A stretch of DNA of 64,000 bases from Comamonadaceae bacterium 2FH (GTDB lineage: Bacteria > Pseudomonadota > Gammaproteobacteria > Burkholderiales > Burkholderiaceae_C), in the NCBI GenBank assembly GCA_005503335.1, contig SCMQ01000029.1:1-64000 (forward strand). The letters are read 5' to 3'. Positions within the stretch are counted from its first letter, which is position 1. Every line of letters begins with the position of its first letter. Below, piece by piece: positions 36,599 to 49,232 of the stretch. Below the pieces are notes generated by a model. That model ran no database searches, was not told where the DNA came from, and saw only the letters and a program-made list of their open reading frames with translations. Position numbers and translations under genes: made by a program.

Positions 36599-37591
36599 TC
36601 ACTCGACCTTGATGTCGGCCTTCTGGACGATGGCGCGGTTGCGCCTGAGCTGGGTGTCTATCAGGGCCTGGAAGCTGCCCCCGTCGCTGCTGCCGGCGTC
36701 GACGCTGGCGCCCATCTGCTGCAGGCGGGCCTGGGCCTCGGGCGACTGCACGGCCTTGAGCGCGGCCGCGCGCAGCCGCTCGGCGACGGCGGGCGGCGTC
36801 TTGGCCGGAACCACCAGGCCGAACCAGGTGATGCCCAGCTCGTTGAGCTCGGCGTAGCCCAGTTCCTTGAGGGTGGGCACCTGGGGCAGCTCGGGCAGGC
36901 GCTTGGGAGCGGCCACCGCCACCGGCACCAGCTTGCCGGCCCTGATCTGCGGCAGCGCCGAGGGCAGCTGGTCGGGCAGCAGCTGGATGGTGCCGGCCAG
37001 GGCGTCGCTCAGGGCCGCGCCCATGCCGCGGTAGGGCACGTTGACCACCTTGACGCCCAGGGTGTCGTTGAAGGCCTCCAGCATCAGATGGCCTATGCTG
37101 CCGACGCCGGGCACGCCGGCGCTGTAGCCGCCGGGTTTGCGCCTGAGTTCGGCGACGAAGCCGGCGAAGTCCTTGGCCGGCAGGCTGGGGTGGACCGAGT
37201 ACACCGAGGGCATGCTGACCAGCTTGGCCAGGGGCAGCAGCTGGCGGTTGGTGGCCGCGGCCTTGTCGTAGAAGATGGGGTTCACCGCCAGCGTGCTGAC
37301 GGTCGCCATGCCGATGGTGTAGCCGTCGGGGGCGGCCTGGGCCACGGCCTCGGTGCCCATCATGCCGCCGGCGCCGCTGCGGTTGTCGACCACCACGGCC
37401 TGGCCCAGTTCCTGGCGCATGCGCTCGGCCAACACGCGCGCCACCAGGTCGGTCGAGCCGCCCGCGGCAAACGGCACGATCAGCTTGATCGGCTTGCTCG
37501 GGAAGGCCGGCTGGGCCAGCGTGGGCAGCGACAGCAGGCACAGGGTCAGCAGCGAGAGCCGGCGGGTGAGGCGGCGCGGGAGCAGGGACAT
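36599..37591 (-). CDS. Bug-family tripartite tricarboxylate-type solute receptor
   Basis: 330 residues from MSLLPRRL, with a signal peptide cleaved near LPTLAQ. Family motifs are FPSKPIKLIVPFAAGGSTDLVARVL, VVVDNRSGAGGMMGTEAVA and KVVNVPYRGMG. Bug proteins are periplasmic receptors, often without their own membrane genes, as here. Co-oriented with the M20 hydrolase; divergent from a LysR gene 133 bases upstream, the usual regulator position. Confidence 0.93.
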   Translation of the reverse strand: MSLLPRRLTRRLSLLTLCLLSLPTLAQPAFPSKPIKLIVPFAAGGSTDLVARVLAERMRQELGQAVVVDNRSGAGGMMGTEAVAQAAPDGYTIGMATVSTLAVNPIFYDKAAATNRQLLPLAKLVSMPSVYSVHPSLPAKDFAGFVAELRRKPGGYSAGVPGVGSIGHLMLEAFNDTLGVKVVNVPYRGMGAALSDALAGTIQLLPDQLPSALPQIRAGKLVPVAVAAPKRLPELPQVPTLKELGYAELNELGITWFGLVVPAKTPPAVAERLRAAALKAVQSPEAQARLQQMGASVDAGSSDGGSFQALIDTQLRRNRAIVQKADIKVE

Positions 37592-37723
37592 GGACGGACT
37601 CCAAAGGGCAGGGGGTTGAACCGGTGCACCGGGCGGGCCGGGGCACCACAATACGGGTCTCACTGTAGAAACTGACTGCGGCGACCACCAGTCGTTTTCG
37701 ACCCCCAGCTATCGGCGGCATCA

Positions 37724-38722
37724 ATGGCTCGTTCCGTTCCGACGAATTCCTCTCCGGCCATGGAGGCCGACATCTCGGGCCTGGCCAAGGTCCTGCACGC
37801 GCGCCTGGCTGCGCACGGCCGCCTGCGCCAGCTGCAGCTGCTGGTGGCGCTGGAGGACTGCGGCAGCATCGCCCGTGCGGCCGAGCAGATTCCCATGAGC
37901 CAGTCGGCCGCCACGCAGGCGCTGGCCGAGCTCGAGCGCGTCGTGGGCATGACGCTGTTCGAGCGCCATGCGCGCGGCGTGCGCGCCACGCCGGCTGGGC
38001 GAGCCCTGATGTCGGCCGCGCGCGGGGCGATGGCGGGGCTGCTCGACGCGGCGGAATCCCTGGCTGCGCTGCGTCAGGGGGCCACGGCCACGCTGCGCCT
38101 GGGCGCCATACCGGCCGCCGCCTGCGCCCTGATTTCGCCCCTGCTCGGCGCCTTCTACGGCGCGCACCCCGAGGTGCACCTGGAGTTGCTCGAGGACAGC
38201 GGCGCGCGCCTGCTGCCCATGCTGACCGCCGGCAGCCTCGACGCCGTGTTCTGCCGCGCCCCGCAGCGCTTGCCGGCCGGTTTCGGGTTCGAGCCGCTGC
38301 TGGCGGACGAGGGCGTGGTGGTGGCCGCGGCCGGCCATGCGCTGGCGGGCCGGTCCGCGTTGCCCATGGCCGCGCTGGCCGGCGCGCGCTGGGTGCTGCC
38401 CACCGCCAGCATCCAGTTGCGCGAGGTGTTCGAGACCGTGGTGCTGGCTGCGCTGCCCCAGGCCTCCTGGTTTCCCGTGTCCACATTGTCGCTGCCGGTG
38501 CTCGAGGGCCTGCTGCATCAGCCGGGCGCCGTGACCCTGCTGCCGCGCAGCATGTGCGCCAACCTGCTGGCCGGCGGCCGGGTGTGCCGGCTCGACGTGG
38601 CGTTCTCGGCCCCGCTGGCGCCGCTGGGCGTGGCCTATCCGCAGGCCGGCGGGAGCGCCCTGCTGCAGGACTTGCTGGCGCTGGCGCGCCGCCCCGACGC
38701 CGCGGCGCGCGCGGCCGCCTGA
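37724..38722 (+). CDS. LysR-family regulator divergent from the Bug/M20 pair
   Basis: 332 residues; LTTR HTH in LRQLQLLVALEDCGSIARAAEQI and MSQSAATQALAELE, then a substrate-binding domain. A second Met (MEADIS, residue 13) is an alternative start. Its divergence from the receptor gene suggests control of Bug and M20. It is followed after 152 bases by acnA. Confidence 0.9.
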   Translation: MARSVPTNSSPAMEADISGLAKVLHARLAAHGRLRQLQLLVALEDCGSIARAAEQIPMSQSAATQALAELERVVGMTLFERHARGVRATPAGRALMSAARGAMAGLLDAAESLAALRQGATATLRLGAIPAAACALISPLLGAFYGAHPEVHLELLEDSGARLLPMLTAGSLDAVFCRAPQRLPAGFGFEPLLADEGVVVAAAGHALAGRSALPMAALAGARWVLPTASIQLREVFETVVLAALPQASWFPVSTLSLPVLEGLLHQPGAVTLLPRSMCANLLAGGRVCRLDVAFSAPLAPLGVAYPQAGGSALLQDLLALARRPDAAARAAA

Positions 38723-38874
38723 GGGCCTGAACGTGGTCTGAGCGTCAAGGCGCGGGATCACCTGCCCGCACCGAACCCCTGTCTTGTCGCGCCGTTTCTC
38801 GCTAGGATTGGCTTTGCGCGGTGGCCGCGCGGGCCGCCACCCTCCAGGCAGCCAACCCAGTCAAGGAGTCCTCC

Positions 38875-41763
<2,889 letters not shown>

Positions 41764-41842
41764 GCCAAGCCGGCGCGGGGCCTTGTCCTGCGTCAACGAC
41801 CGGTGCCTGGAACGCCGGTCGTTTGGCGGCAAAATCGGTCGC

Positions 41843-43018
41843 ATGACGAAGCAGCTATTGGTGGCGGGGGGCGGCATCGGTGGCCTGGCCGCGGCGCTGG
41901 CCGGCGCGCGCGTGGGCTGGGAGGTGCGGCTGTTCGAGCGCGCACCCGTGTTCAGCGAGGTTGGCGCCGGCATACAGATCGGGCCCAATGTGGTGAAGAT
42001 CCTGCACGCCTGGGGCCTGGAGGCGGCGCTGGCGCGCGTGGCGGCTTTTCCGCAGCGCCTCTCGGTGCGCAATGCCATGACCGCGCGCGAGCTCGGCGTG
42101 CTGCCGCTGGGCGAGCGCGCCCTGCTCAAGTACGGCGCGCCCTATGCCACGGTGCACCGGGCCGACCTGCACGGGCTGCTGCTCGAGGCGCTGCAGGCCC
42201 AGGCCGGCGTCTGGCTGAACCCGGGCAGCGGCCTGGCCAGCTTCCGCGAGAGCGAGCACGCTGTGAGCCTGCGCACCGCGGCCGGCCTGGAGGTCGAGGG
42301 CGACGCCCTGGTCGGCGCCGACGGCCTGTGGAGCCGGGTGCGCGAGCTGCTGCTGGCCGATGGCCCGCCGCGCGTGACCGGCCACCTGGCCTACCGCGCC
42401 CTGCTGCCTCAGGCCGAGCTGCCCGAGCGCCTGCGCAGCCAGCAGGTGACGGTCTGGCTGGGCCCGCAGCTGCACGTGGTCCATTACCCGGTGCGCGGTG
42501 GCGAGGGGCTCAACGTGGTGGCCATCGTCCACGGGCGCGCCGTGACGGACCTGCAGGGCTGGGACCACAGCACCAACGCGGCCGAGCTGCGCGCGGCCCT
42601 GGCCGGCACCTGCCTGCCGCTGCAGGACATGATCCATGCCGTGCCCGAGTGGCGGCTGTGGGCGCTGTGCGACCGCGCGCCCATGACCGGGGCCGACCAG
42701 CAGGCGCGCGGCCGGGTGGCCCTGCTTGGCGACGCGGCCCACCCGATGCGGCCCTACCTGGCCCAGGGCGCCTGCATGGCGATCGAGGACGCCGACGAGC
42801 TGGGCCGTGCCTTGGGCCTGGACGAGCTGGAGGTGCCGCTGCGGCTGCGCCGCTACGCGCTCAACCGCTGGCAGCGCTGTGCCCGGGTGCAGGCGCATTC
42901 GATCCGCAACGGCCTGATCTTCCATTCCACGGGCCTGGTCCGCTGGGGCCGCGACGCCTCGCTGCGCCTGCTCGGCGAGCGCCTGCTGGACCTGCCCTGG
43001 CTGTACCGGGGCGCCTGA
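41843..43018 (+). CDS. FAD-dependent aromatic-ring monooxygenase (salicylate-hydroxylase-like)
   Basis: 391 residues of the group A flavin hydroxylase family. FAD motif VAGGGIGGLAAALAGARVGWEV (residues 7-28), DG motif ALVGADGLWSRVR (about 155-167) and the GD motif VALLGDAAHPMRPYLAQGACMAIED (about 292-316) are intact. It is NAD(P)H dependent in known relatives and hydroxylates phenolic acids or related rings. Substrate not determinable. It starts 79 bases after acnA. Confidence 0.9.
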   Translation: MTKQLLVAGGGIGGLAAALAGARVGWEVRLFERAPVFSEVGAGIQIGPNVVKILHAWGLEAALARVAAFPQRLSVRNAMTARELGVLPLGERALLKYGAPYATVHRADLHGLLLEALQAQAGVWLNPGSGLASFRESEHAVSLRTAAGLEVEGDALVGADGLWSRVRELLLADGPPRVTGHLAYRALLPQAELPERLRSQQVTVWLGPQLHVVHYPVRGGEGLNVVAIVHGRAVTDLQGWDHSTNAAELRAALAGTCLPLQDMIHAVPEWRLWALCDRAPMTGADQQARGRVALLGDAAHPMRPYLAQGACMAIEDADELGRALGLDELEVPLRLRRYALNRWQRCARVQAHSIRNGLIFHSTGLVRWGRDASLRLLGERLLDLPWLYRGA

Positions 43019-43066
43019 GCCGGCGGCCGGGCGCCGGCCCAATTGCAAACATTTGTCAAGCGCTGT

Positions 43067-43087
43067 CAGCCGAATCGGTTTCGGCTG
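43067..43087 (+). terminator. Hairpin after the monooxygenase
   Basis: CAGCCGAA and TTCGGCTG pair across TCGGT. It lies 48 bases after the stop, without a T-run. Confidence 0.5.
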
Positions 43088-43159
43088 CGTTAAGAAACGC
43101 AAAAGTACCCAAGGTCCGCAGGCCGGCGGTGCCCGATTCCTGACCGAAAGACGACAGCG

Positions 43160-43360
43160 ATGAGCGATCGATTCGATACCGACGACAAAGCCAAGAAGGA
43201 CTTGCTGGACCGCGGCTGCTGGCGGGAAACCGCCCGGCGCGACGGCCGCAAGGCCGCGCCGCGCTCGGCCGACGAGCTGGAAGTGAGCCATTTGCAGCTG
43301 TGGATGAACCGTCCGCGCCGCGAAATGTTCGCCCAGGAGCGCAACGAGCGCAGCCGCTGA
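43160..43360 (+). CDS. Small hypothetical protein, 66 residues
   Basis: MSDRFDTDDKAKKDLLDRGCW opening, highly charged, with one Cys and the end MNRPRREMFAQERNERSR. No signal or membrane segment. Codon use is like the host, and it is isolated between the monooxygenase hairpin and the repeat before kynA. No function assignable. Confidence 0.55.
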   Translation: MSDRFDTDDKAKKDLLDRGCWRETARRDGRKAAPRSADELEVSHLQLWMNRPRREMFAQERNERSR

Positions 43361-43387
43361 GGCTGGCCGCAGGATCAGACCGGCGCC

Positions 43388-43455
43388 GGGCCGCCCCAAG
43401 CCGGACTGGGCCCCCTCGGGGGGCAGCGAGGACACGCAGTGCCGAGCGTGGGGGC
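43388..43455. repeat. GC-rich intergenic repeat with GCCCCCTCGGGGGGC hairpin
   Basis: A block GGGCCGCCCCAAG ... GGGCCCCCTCGGGGGGCAGCGAGG ... GAGCGTGGGGGC, recalled as a repeat family common in Comamonadaceae intergenic spaces. Single copy in this window. It lies between the small convergent ORF and kynA, where it can act as a terminator. Confidence 0.6.
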
Positions 43456-44316
43456 TTAAAGGTCGGTGCGCAGCTTCCAGATCTCCGGGAACAGCACCAC
43501 GTCCAGCATCTGGCGCAGGTAGCCCACGCCGCTGGTGCCGCCCGTGCCGCGCTTGAAGCCGATCACGCGCTCCACCGTGGTCACGTGGCGGAAGCGCCAG
43601 AGGCGGAAGGCGTCCTCCAGATCCGTCAATTCCTCGCCCAGCTGGTACAGGTCCCAATGCGCTTTGGGATTGCGGTACACGGTCAGCCAGGCCTGCTCGA
43701 CCGCGTCGCTGGCCGCGTAGGCCTGGGTCCAGTCGCGCTCGGTGTGCGAGGCCGGCACCGGCAGGCCGCGCCGCGCCAGCAGGCGCAGCGCCTCGTCGTA
43801 CAGCGAGGGCGCCTCGTAGGCGGCCTGGACCAGGGCCAGCAGGTCCGGCCTATGTTCGTGCGGCTTGAGCATGGCGGCGTTCTTGTTGCCCAGCGCGAAC
43901 TCGATGCAGCGGTACTGGTAGCTCTGGAAGCCGCTCGAATGGCCGAGGTAGGGCCGCATGGCGCTGTACTCGGGCGGCGTCATGGTGGCCAGCACGTCCC
44001 AGGCGTGGACCAGTTGCTCCATGATGCGCGAGACGCGCGCCAGCATCTTGAAGGCGCTGGGCAGCTCGTCGCGCGCCACGCAGGCGATGGCGGCGCGCAG
44101 CTCGTGCAGCATCAGCTTCATCCACAGCTCGCTGGTCTGGTGCTGCACGATGAACAGCATCTCGTCGTGCGCGGGCGAGCGCGGGTGCTGCGCGTTCAGG
44201 ATGGCGTCGAGCTGCAGGTAGTCGCCGTAGCTCATGTCCCGGCTGAAGTCGAGCTGGGCCTTTTCCTCGCTGACGATGCGTTCGCCTTCGCTGGGGTTGG
44301 GGTGGTGGGGGCACAT
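43456..44316 (-). CDS. kynA: Tryptophan 2,3-dioxygenase
   Basis: 286 residues of the haem TDO family. [56 protein letters not shown] and [21 protein letters not shown] are all intact. It opens the tryptophan ring to N-formylkynurenine. It is the last gene of the five-gene minus-strand series, 28 bases after kynB. Confidence 0.97.
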   Translation of the reverse strand: MCPHHPNPSEGERIVSEEKAQLDFSRDMSYGDYLQLDAILNAQHPRSPAHDEMLFIVQHQTSELWMKLMLHELRAAIACVARDELPSAFKMLARVSRIMEQLVHAWDVLATMTPPEYSAMRPYLGHSSGFQSYQYRCIEFALGNKNAAMLKPHEHRPDLLALVQAAYEAPSLYDEALRLLARRGLPVPASHTERDWTQAYAASDAVEQAWLTVYRNPKAHWDLYQLGEELTDLEDAFRLWRFRHVTTVERVIGFKRGTGGTSGVGYLRQMLDVVLFPEIWKLRTDL

Positions 44317-44344
44317 GGTCGGGTCTTGGTCGGCGGTTGATGGG

Positions 44345-44983
44345 TCAGGCCAGCGCGCGCAGCACCGCGCGCACCGGGCTCGCGTCGGCCGTCACCAGCT
44401 TGAGCGGCAGCGCGATCAGTTCGTAGTCGCCCTCGGGCACGGCGTCGAGCACCAGGTTCTCGAGCACGCGCAGGTCCAGGCGGCGGATCTGCTGGTGGCT
44501 GGGCAGCTGCTTGCTGGCGGCCGGGTCGATGCTGGCAGTGTCTATGCCGATCAGGCGCACGCCTAAAGCGGCCAGGCGCTCCACCGTCTCGGGCGCGAAG
44601 GCGGCCAGCCCGGGGTCCCAATGCTCCGGCGCGCGTTGGTAGGTGCGCACCAGCACGCGCGGCGGCAGGTCGGCCGCGGCATGGGCCAGGTGGCGCCACT
44701 CGATCAGCGGCCCGCAGGCGATGGCGTGGATCACGCGGCAGAGGCCGAGGTAGGGCGACAGGTCGAGTGCGCCTATCGCCTGGCCGCTGGGGTCGTAGTG
44801 CAGGGGCGCGTCGGCGTGCGCGCCCACATGGGGCGACAGGGTCAGCGCGCTGACGTTGACCGGGCAGCCGGGCGCTATGCGGGCGCTCCACTGCTGCTGG
44901 TAGGGCGTGTCGCCGGGAAACACCGGGCTGCCGGCATGGACCGGCGGCGAGATGTCCCAGAGTTGGCGGGCTTGGCTTGGCAT
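44345..44983 (-). CDS. kynB: Kynurenine formamidase
   Basis: 212 residues of the metal-dependent cyclase/formamidase family. [20 protein letters not shown] near the start and the metal motif [14 protein letters not shown] are intact. It hydrolyses N-formylkynurenine to kynurenine. Kynureninase, usually beside kynB and kynA in Burkholderiales, is not in the window. Confidence 0.96.
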   Translation of the reverse strand: MPSQARQLWDISPPVHAGSPVFPGDTPYQQQWSARIAPGCPVNVSALTLSPHVGAHADAPLHYDPSGQAIGALDLSPYLGLCRVIHAIACGPLIEWRHLAHAAADLPPRVLVRTYQRAPEHWDPGLAAFAPETVERLAALGVRLIGIDTASIDPAASKQLPSHQQIRRLDLRVLENLVLDAVPEGDYELIALPLKLVTADASPVRAVLRALA

Positions 44984-45014
44984 GGCGGGCCTGTGCCTCC
45001 AGCGCTAAACAGCG

Positions 45015-45389
45015 TTACGGGATCATCGCATAGGCGACGATCTCGAGCTTCATGCCCGGCACGACCAGGGCCGCCACGCCCATGCTCGAGCGGTTGGGGT
45101 AGGGCGCTTCGAAGAACTCGCGGTAGACGGCGTCGATGGCGGCCATGTCCTGCACGTCTGTCATGTAGATCAGCACCTGGGTCACGTCCGCCATGCCGCC
45201 GCCGGCGGCCTCGACCGCGCGCCGCAGGTTGGCGAAGGTCAGACGCGCCTGCTCCTCGATGGGGCCGGTGTCTATGCTGCCGTCCGCGCGCACCGGGCCT
45301 TGGGCCGTGAACAGCATGCCGGCCGATTTCACGGCCCAGGAAAAGGGCTGCTTGAGCGGCGGCAAGCCGCAATCGATGACCTGCTTCAT
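45015..45389 (-). CDS. RidA-family enamine/imine deaminase
   Basis: 124 residues of the YjgF/RidA/UK114 family: LFTAQGPVRADGSI, EEQARLTFANLRRAVEAAGGGMADVTQV and the end EIVAYAMIP. Members hydrolyse reactive imines made by PLP and flavin enzymes. It sits 10 bases after the aminotransferase and 31 bases before kynB. The typical C-terminal Arg/Glu set is only partly present, so the subgroup is unclear. Confidence 0.88.
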   Translation of the reverse strand: MKQVIDCGLPPLKQPFSWAVKSAGMLFTAQGPVRADGSIDTGPIEEQARLTFANLRRAVEAAGGGMADVTQVLIYMTDVQDMAAIDAVYREFFEAPYPNRSSMGVAALVVPGMKLEIVAYAMIP

Positions 45390-45399
45390 CGCGCTCGCC

Positions 45400-46614
45400 T
45401 CACGCCAGCACGGCCGCCACGGCCTGGGCCACGCGGTCCACGTTCTGCGGTGCCAGGCCCGTCATGCACATGCGGCCCGAGCGCACCAGGTAGACGCCAT
45501 GCTCCTCGCGCAGGCGCCCGACCTGCGCTTCGGTGAGGCCGGTGTAGCTGAACATGCCGCGCTGGGTCAGAAAGAAGTCGAAGTTGCGCGCCCCCTGGAA
45601 GCGCTCGTTCAGCGCCGCATGCAGGCGCTCGCGCATGGCCTTGATGCGCGAGCGCATGGCGGCCAGCTCGTCGGTCCACAGCCCGTGCAGCTCGGGGCTT
45701 TGCAGCACACGCGTGATGATGCGGCTGCCGTGCGTGGGCGGGCTGGAGTAGTTGCGGCGCACCGTGGCCTTGAGCTGGCCCAGCACGCTGTCGGCTTCGG
45801 CGCGGCTGCTGCAGACCACGCTCAGGCCCCCGCAGCGCTCGCCGTAGAGCGAAAAATTCTTGGAGAACGAGTTGGCGACGAAGCAGGGCAGGCCCGCCTC
45901 AGCCAGGGCGCGCACCGCGAAGGCGTCCTCCGCTATGCCGTCGCCGAAGCCCTGGTAGGCCATGTCGACGAAGGGGATCAGCCCGCGCGCCTGCAGCACC
46001 GGGATCAGCGCCTGCCATTGCGCGCGCGTGAGGTCCACGCCGGTGGGGTTGTGGCAACTGGCGTGCAGCAGCACGATGCTGCGGGCCGGCAGGCGGTTCA
46101 GGGTGGCCAGCATCTCGTCGAAGCGCAGGCCGCCGGTGGCCGGGTCGTAGTAGGGATAGCCGTGCACCTTGAGGCCCGCGCCCTCGAACAGGGCCTGGTG
46201 GTTCTCCCAGCTCGGGTCGCTGACCCAGACCTCGGACTCGGGGAAGTAGCGCTTGATGAAATCGCCGCCCACCTTGAGCGCGCCCGAGCCGCCCAGGGTC
46301 TGCAGGGTGGCAATGCGGCCCTCGGCCAGGGCCGGGTGGCCGGCGCCGAACACCAGGGCCTGCACCGTCTCGCGGTAGGCGGCGGCGCCCTCCATGGGCA
46401 GGTAGGGGCAGGGAACGATCTCCTGCAGCAGCGTGGTCTCGGCCTGGCGCACGGCCTGCATCACCGGCAGGCGGCCGTTCTCGTCGAAATAGATGCCTAT
46501 GCTGAGGCTGACCTTGCCGGGGCGCGGGTCCTTCTGGAAGTCCTCCATCAGCGAGAGGATGGGGTCGCCGCCATAGGGCGGGACATGGGCGAACAAGGGG
46601 GTGTTGGTGCTCAT
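45400..46614 (-). CDS. Aromatic amino acid / aspartate aminotransferase (TyrB/AspC-like)
   Basis: 404 residues from [29 protein letters not shown] class I features: [27 protein letters not shown], and the lysine motif [17 protein letters not shown]. The full family length is present. In this operon it may transaminate Tyr, Phe, Trp or kynurenine. It follows the permease by 35 bases. Confidence 0.93.
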   Translation of the reverse strand: MSTNTPLFAHVPPYGGDPILSLMEDFQKDPRPGKVSLSIGIYFDENGRLPVMQAVRQAETTLLQEIVPCPYLPMEGAAAYRETVQALVFGAGHPALAEGRIATLQTLGGSGALKVGGDFIKRYFPESEVWVSDPSWENHQALFEGAGLKVHGYPYYDPATGGLRFDEMLATLNRLPARSIVLLHASCHNPTGVDLTRAQWQALIPVLQARGLIPFVDMAYQGFGDGIAEDAFAVRALAEAGLPCFVANSFSKNFSLYGERCGGLSVVCSSRAEADSVLGQLKATVRRNYSSPPTHGSRIITRVLQSPELHGLWTDELAAMRSRIKAMRERLHAALNERFQGARNFDFFLTQRGMFSYTGLTEAQVGRLREEHGVYLVRSGRMCMTGLAPQNVDRVAQAVAAVLA

Positions 46615-46649
46615 GGCAGTGGCTCCGAAAACGAAAGTGGGCAGGGGAT

Positions 46650-48044
46650 TCAGGCGGAGGTGGCGGCGGCGGCCAGCCGGCTGCGCTGACGATAGCGCAG
46701 CGCGTAGACGATGGCCAGCAGCGCCAGCGAGGGCAGGCCGGTCAGCAGGGTGAGGCGGAACACCTCGGTGAACAGGGTCGAGACCAGGGCCGCCAGCATC
46801 AGGCCGGCGCCCAGCAGCGTCAGCCAGGGGAAGCCCCACATGCGGAAGGCCAGCGGTGCCTGGCCCTGCGCCTGCCAGCGGCGGCGGAAACACAGGTGGG
46901 TGACGAAGATCATGAGCCAGGTGAACATGGCGCCGAACATCGAGACCGCCATCATCAGCGAGAAGGACTGCTCGGGCCGCCACCAGTTCAACGCGGTGGC
47001 GATGGCGATGCCCAGGCAGGAGAGGGTCAGCGCCGCGACCGGCACGCCGCGCGCGTTCAGGCGGCCGAAGCGCTCGCTCGCATGGCCGGCGCGGGCCAGG
47101 CTGAACATCATGCGCGTGGTGATGTAGAGCTGGCTGTTCATGGCCGACAGCGCGGCGACCAGGATCACGAAGTTGATGATGCCGGCCGCGCCGGGGATGC
47201 CGATGATCTCCATGACCTTGACGAAGGGGCTCTTGTCGGTGCCCGCGGCCTGCCAGGGCACGATGGCCAGCATCAGCGCGATGCTCAGCAGGTAGAACAC
47301 CACCAGCCGCACCAGGGTGGCGCGGAAGGCGCGCGTGATCGCCTGCTCGGGATGCTCGGCCTCGCCGGCCGCCACCGCGATCATCTCTATGCTGAGGTAG
47401 CTGAAGATGGCGATGATGACCGCCACCCAGGTGCCCCAGCCGCCCTGGGGGAAGAAGCCGCCGTGGGCCGTGTAGTTCGCAAAGCCTATGCCCTCCGGGC
47501 GCGAGCCGAACACCACGTAGGCGCCGATCAGGATGAAGCCGGCGATGGCCGCGATCTTGATCGTCGAGAACCAGTACTCGACCACGCCGAAGGCCTTGAC
47601 GCTGAGCGCATTGACGCCGATCAGCGCCGCCGAGAACAGGATGACCCAGAGCCAGCGCGGCGCCTCGGGGAACCAGTAGCTCATGTACACGCCCACGGCC
47701 GTGACCTCGGTGCCCACGGCGAGCACGATGCAGGACCAGTAGGCATAGCGCACCAGGTAGCCGGCCCAGGGGCCTATGTAGTGCTCGGCGTAGGCGCCGA
47801 AGGAGCCCGAGGTCGGGTGGGCCACCGTCATCTCGGCCAGGCAGCCCATCAGCAGCAGGGAGATCAGGGCGCCGACCGCGTAGCTGATCAGCACGCTGGG
47901 GCCGGCGAAGCTGATGGCAAAGCCGCTGCCTAGAAACAGGCCGGTGCCTATGGCGCCGCCGATGGCGATCATGGCCATCTGGCTGGCGTTGAGGCGGCGC
48001 TGCAGGCCCTGCTCGCGCCGCACGATGTCCTGGAATTGACTCAT
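46650..48044 (-). CDS. Amino acid permease, AAT family (aromatic-type)
   Basis: 464 residues with about 12 membrane helices. The N-terminal [29 protein letters not shown] signature of the AAT family (AroP/GabP/ProY) is intact. Likely imports aromatic or related amino acids given the operon. First gene of the minus-strand series; divergent from an Lrp-type regulator. Confidence 0.92.
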   Translation of the reverse strand: MSQFQDIVRREQGLQRRLNASQMAMIAIGGAIGTGLFLGSGFAISFAGPSVLISYAVGALISLLLMGCLAEMTVAHPTSGSFGAYAEHYIGPWAGYLVRYAYWSCIVLAVGTEVTAVGVYMSYWFPEAPRWLWVILFSAALIGVNALSVKAFGVVEYWFSTIKIAAIAGFILIGAYVVFGSRPEGIGFANYTAHGGFFPQGGWGTWVAVIIAIFSYLSIEMIAVAAGEAEHPEQAITRAFRATLVRLVVFYLLSIALMLAIVPWQAAGTDKSPFVKVMEIIGIPGAAGIINFVILVAALSAMNSQLYITTRMMFSLARAGHASERFGRLNARGVPVAALTLSCLGIAIATALNWWRPEQSFSLMMAVSMFGAMFTWLMIFVTHLCFRRRWQAQGQAPLAFRMWGFPWLTLLGAGLMLAALVSTLFTEVFRLTLLTGLPSLALLAIVYALRYRQRSRLAAAATSA

Positions 48045-48206
48045 GGCTTGTTTTTCCTCAGTAGGTCGATGGCCGGGCGTGCGTCGTCCACGCCGCTGCC
48101 GCAGTGGCTGGCGCGGCGAACGGACACCGTGTGGCCTGTTGATTTGAGGTGATGATATGCACAGGTATGCTTGTATGTCTAATAGTCAACCCTTAACATG
48201 GCAAAA

Positions 48207-48225
48207 ATTGGATAATCAATCCAAT
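48207..48225. promoter_or_regulatory. Dyad ATTGGAT-N5-ATCCAAT in the permease/Lrp intergenic region
   Basis: A perfect 7-bp inverted repeat in an AT-rich 205-base gap between divergent genes, 25 bases before the regulator ATG. Good candidate site for the Lrp-type regulator. Confidence 0.6.
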
Positions 48226-48249
48226 AAAACTTAAATTTTGGAATTTATT

Positions 48250-48723
48250 ATGCCAACAGAGATCGATGCCATCGACCGCCAGCTGCTGCAGGCGCTGCAG
48301 GACAATGCCCGGCTGACCTCGGGCGAGCTCGCGCAGATGGCGCACCTGTCGCAGTCGCCGTGCTGGCGCCGCATCAAGCGCATGGAGGAGGCGGGGCTGA
48401 TCGGTGGCTACCACGCGCGCCTGGACCGCCGCGCCCTGGGCTACGGCGTGATGGCTTTCGTCATGATCGGCATAGACCACCAGAACGAGGCCCGCTCGCT
48501 GGACTTCGAGCAGGCCGTCTGCGCGATTCCCGAGGTGGTGATGTTCCACGGCATCGCGGGGCCGGAGGATTTCCTGCTGGTGGTGATCGCGCGCGACCTG
48601 GATGCGTACTCGGAGCTGCTGCAGCGCAAGCTGCAGCGCCTGCCGGGGGTCAAGCAGGTGCGGACCTATTTTTCGCTGCAGGAATTCAAGGGCACGCTGG
48701 GCGGCCTCCCGATCCCGAAATGA
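48250..48723 (+). CDS. Lrp/AsnC-family regulator
   Basis: 157 residues starting MPTEIDAIDRQLLQALQDNARL; a TTG 12 bases upstream is an alternative. HTH SGELAQMAHLSQSPCWRRIKRMEEAGLI and a C-terminal RAM effector domain. Divergent from permease-aminotransferase-ridA-kynB-kynA, so amino-acid-responsive control of that operon is likely. Confidence 0.95.
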   Translation: MPTEIDAIDRQLLQALQDNARLTSGELAQMAHLSQSPCWRRIKRMEEAGLIGGYHARLDRRALGYGVMAFVMIGIDHQNEARSLDFEQAVCAIPEVVMFHGIAGPEDFLLVVIARDLDAYSELLQRKLQRLPGVKQVRTYFSLQEFKGTLGGLPIPK

Positions 48724-48773
48724 GGCGGCCTGCGGCGCCGGCAAGCGGTCCGGGGCGGGGCCGCCGAACGCCG

Positions 48774-49076
48774 CTACAAGGGCGGCAGGCCGTGGCGCGC
48801 GCGCGCCTTGTCGCAGGCGTAGTCGCCCTCGGCGAACTCGCGGCAGGGCGAGGGGCGCCATTCGTAGATGCCGCAAGCGACCTTCTCGCCGACCCGGCCG
48901 CTCAGGGCGGCGCAGCGGATCGGCACATGGTCGGTGCCGCGCATGCGGCAGGTGCTGCCGTTGACTTCGACCGCCAGGCCCGCGGGCACGCTGCCGCCCA
49001 TCTCGTCGAGCTCGTAGACCGCGAAGTCGACGCGAAAGCTGGCGCAGCAGGCGCCGCAGCTGGTGCATTCGTTCAT
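48774..49076 (-). CDS. YkgJ-family cysteine cluster protein
   Basis: 100 residues with MNECTSCGACCASF at the start and further Cys in GSTCRMRG, IRCAAL, VACGIYEWRPSPCREF and YACDKAR. This matches the zinc- or iron-binding YkgJ family (CxxCxxCC) of unknown role. Monocistronic. Confidence 0.9.
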   Translation of the reverse strand: MNECTSCGACCASFRVDFAVYELDEMGGSVPAGLAVEVNGSTCRMRGTDHVPIRCAALSGRVGEKVACGIYEWRPSPCREFAEGDYACDKARARHGLPPL

Positions 49077-49114
49077 GGTGCTCGGGTTGCGTTTTGGCTA
49101 CGGCCGCTGCGCTT

Positions 49115-49232
49115 AACTTCGCTGCGCGAAGTTAGCCTGCGCCGAAACAGAATGCATGTTCGTCTTGAATGTCATTCAAGACGACCTAGCAAAAGGTACT
49201 CCATGAGTGCCTTTTGCACATGCATTCTGTTT
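49115..49232. repeat. Array of nested inverted repeats at the argF 3' end
   Basis: Four pairings: AACTTCGC/GCGAAGTT about 49116-49133; outer 14-bp arms AAACAGAATGCATG (49145-49158) and CATGCATTCTGTTT (49219-49232); CGTCTTGAAT/ATTCAAGACG (49161-49170 with 49174-49183); and AAAAGGTACT/AGTGCCTTTT (49191-49200 with 49206-49215, one G-T). The outer arms enclose the two inner hairpins. It covers the last 20 codons of argF. Role unknown; transcript end or 3' stabiliser. Confidence 0.7.
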
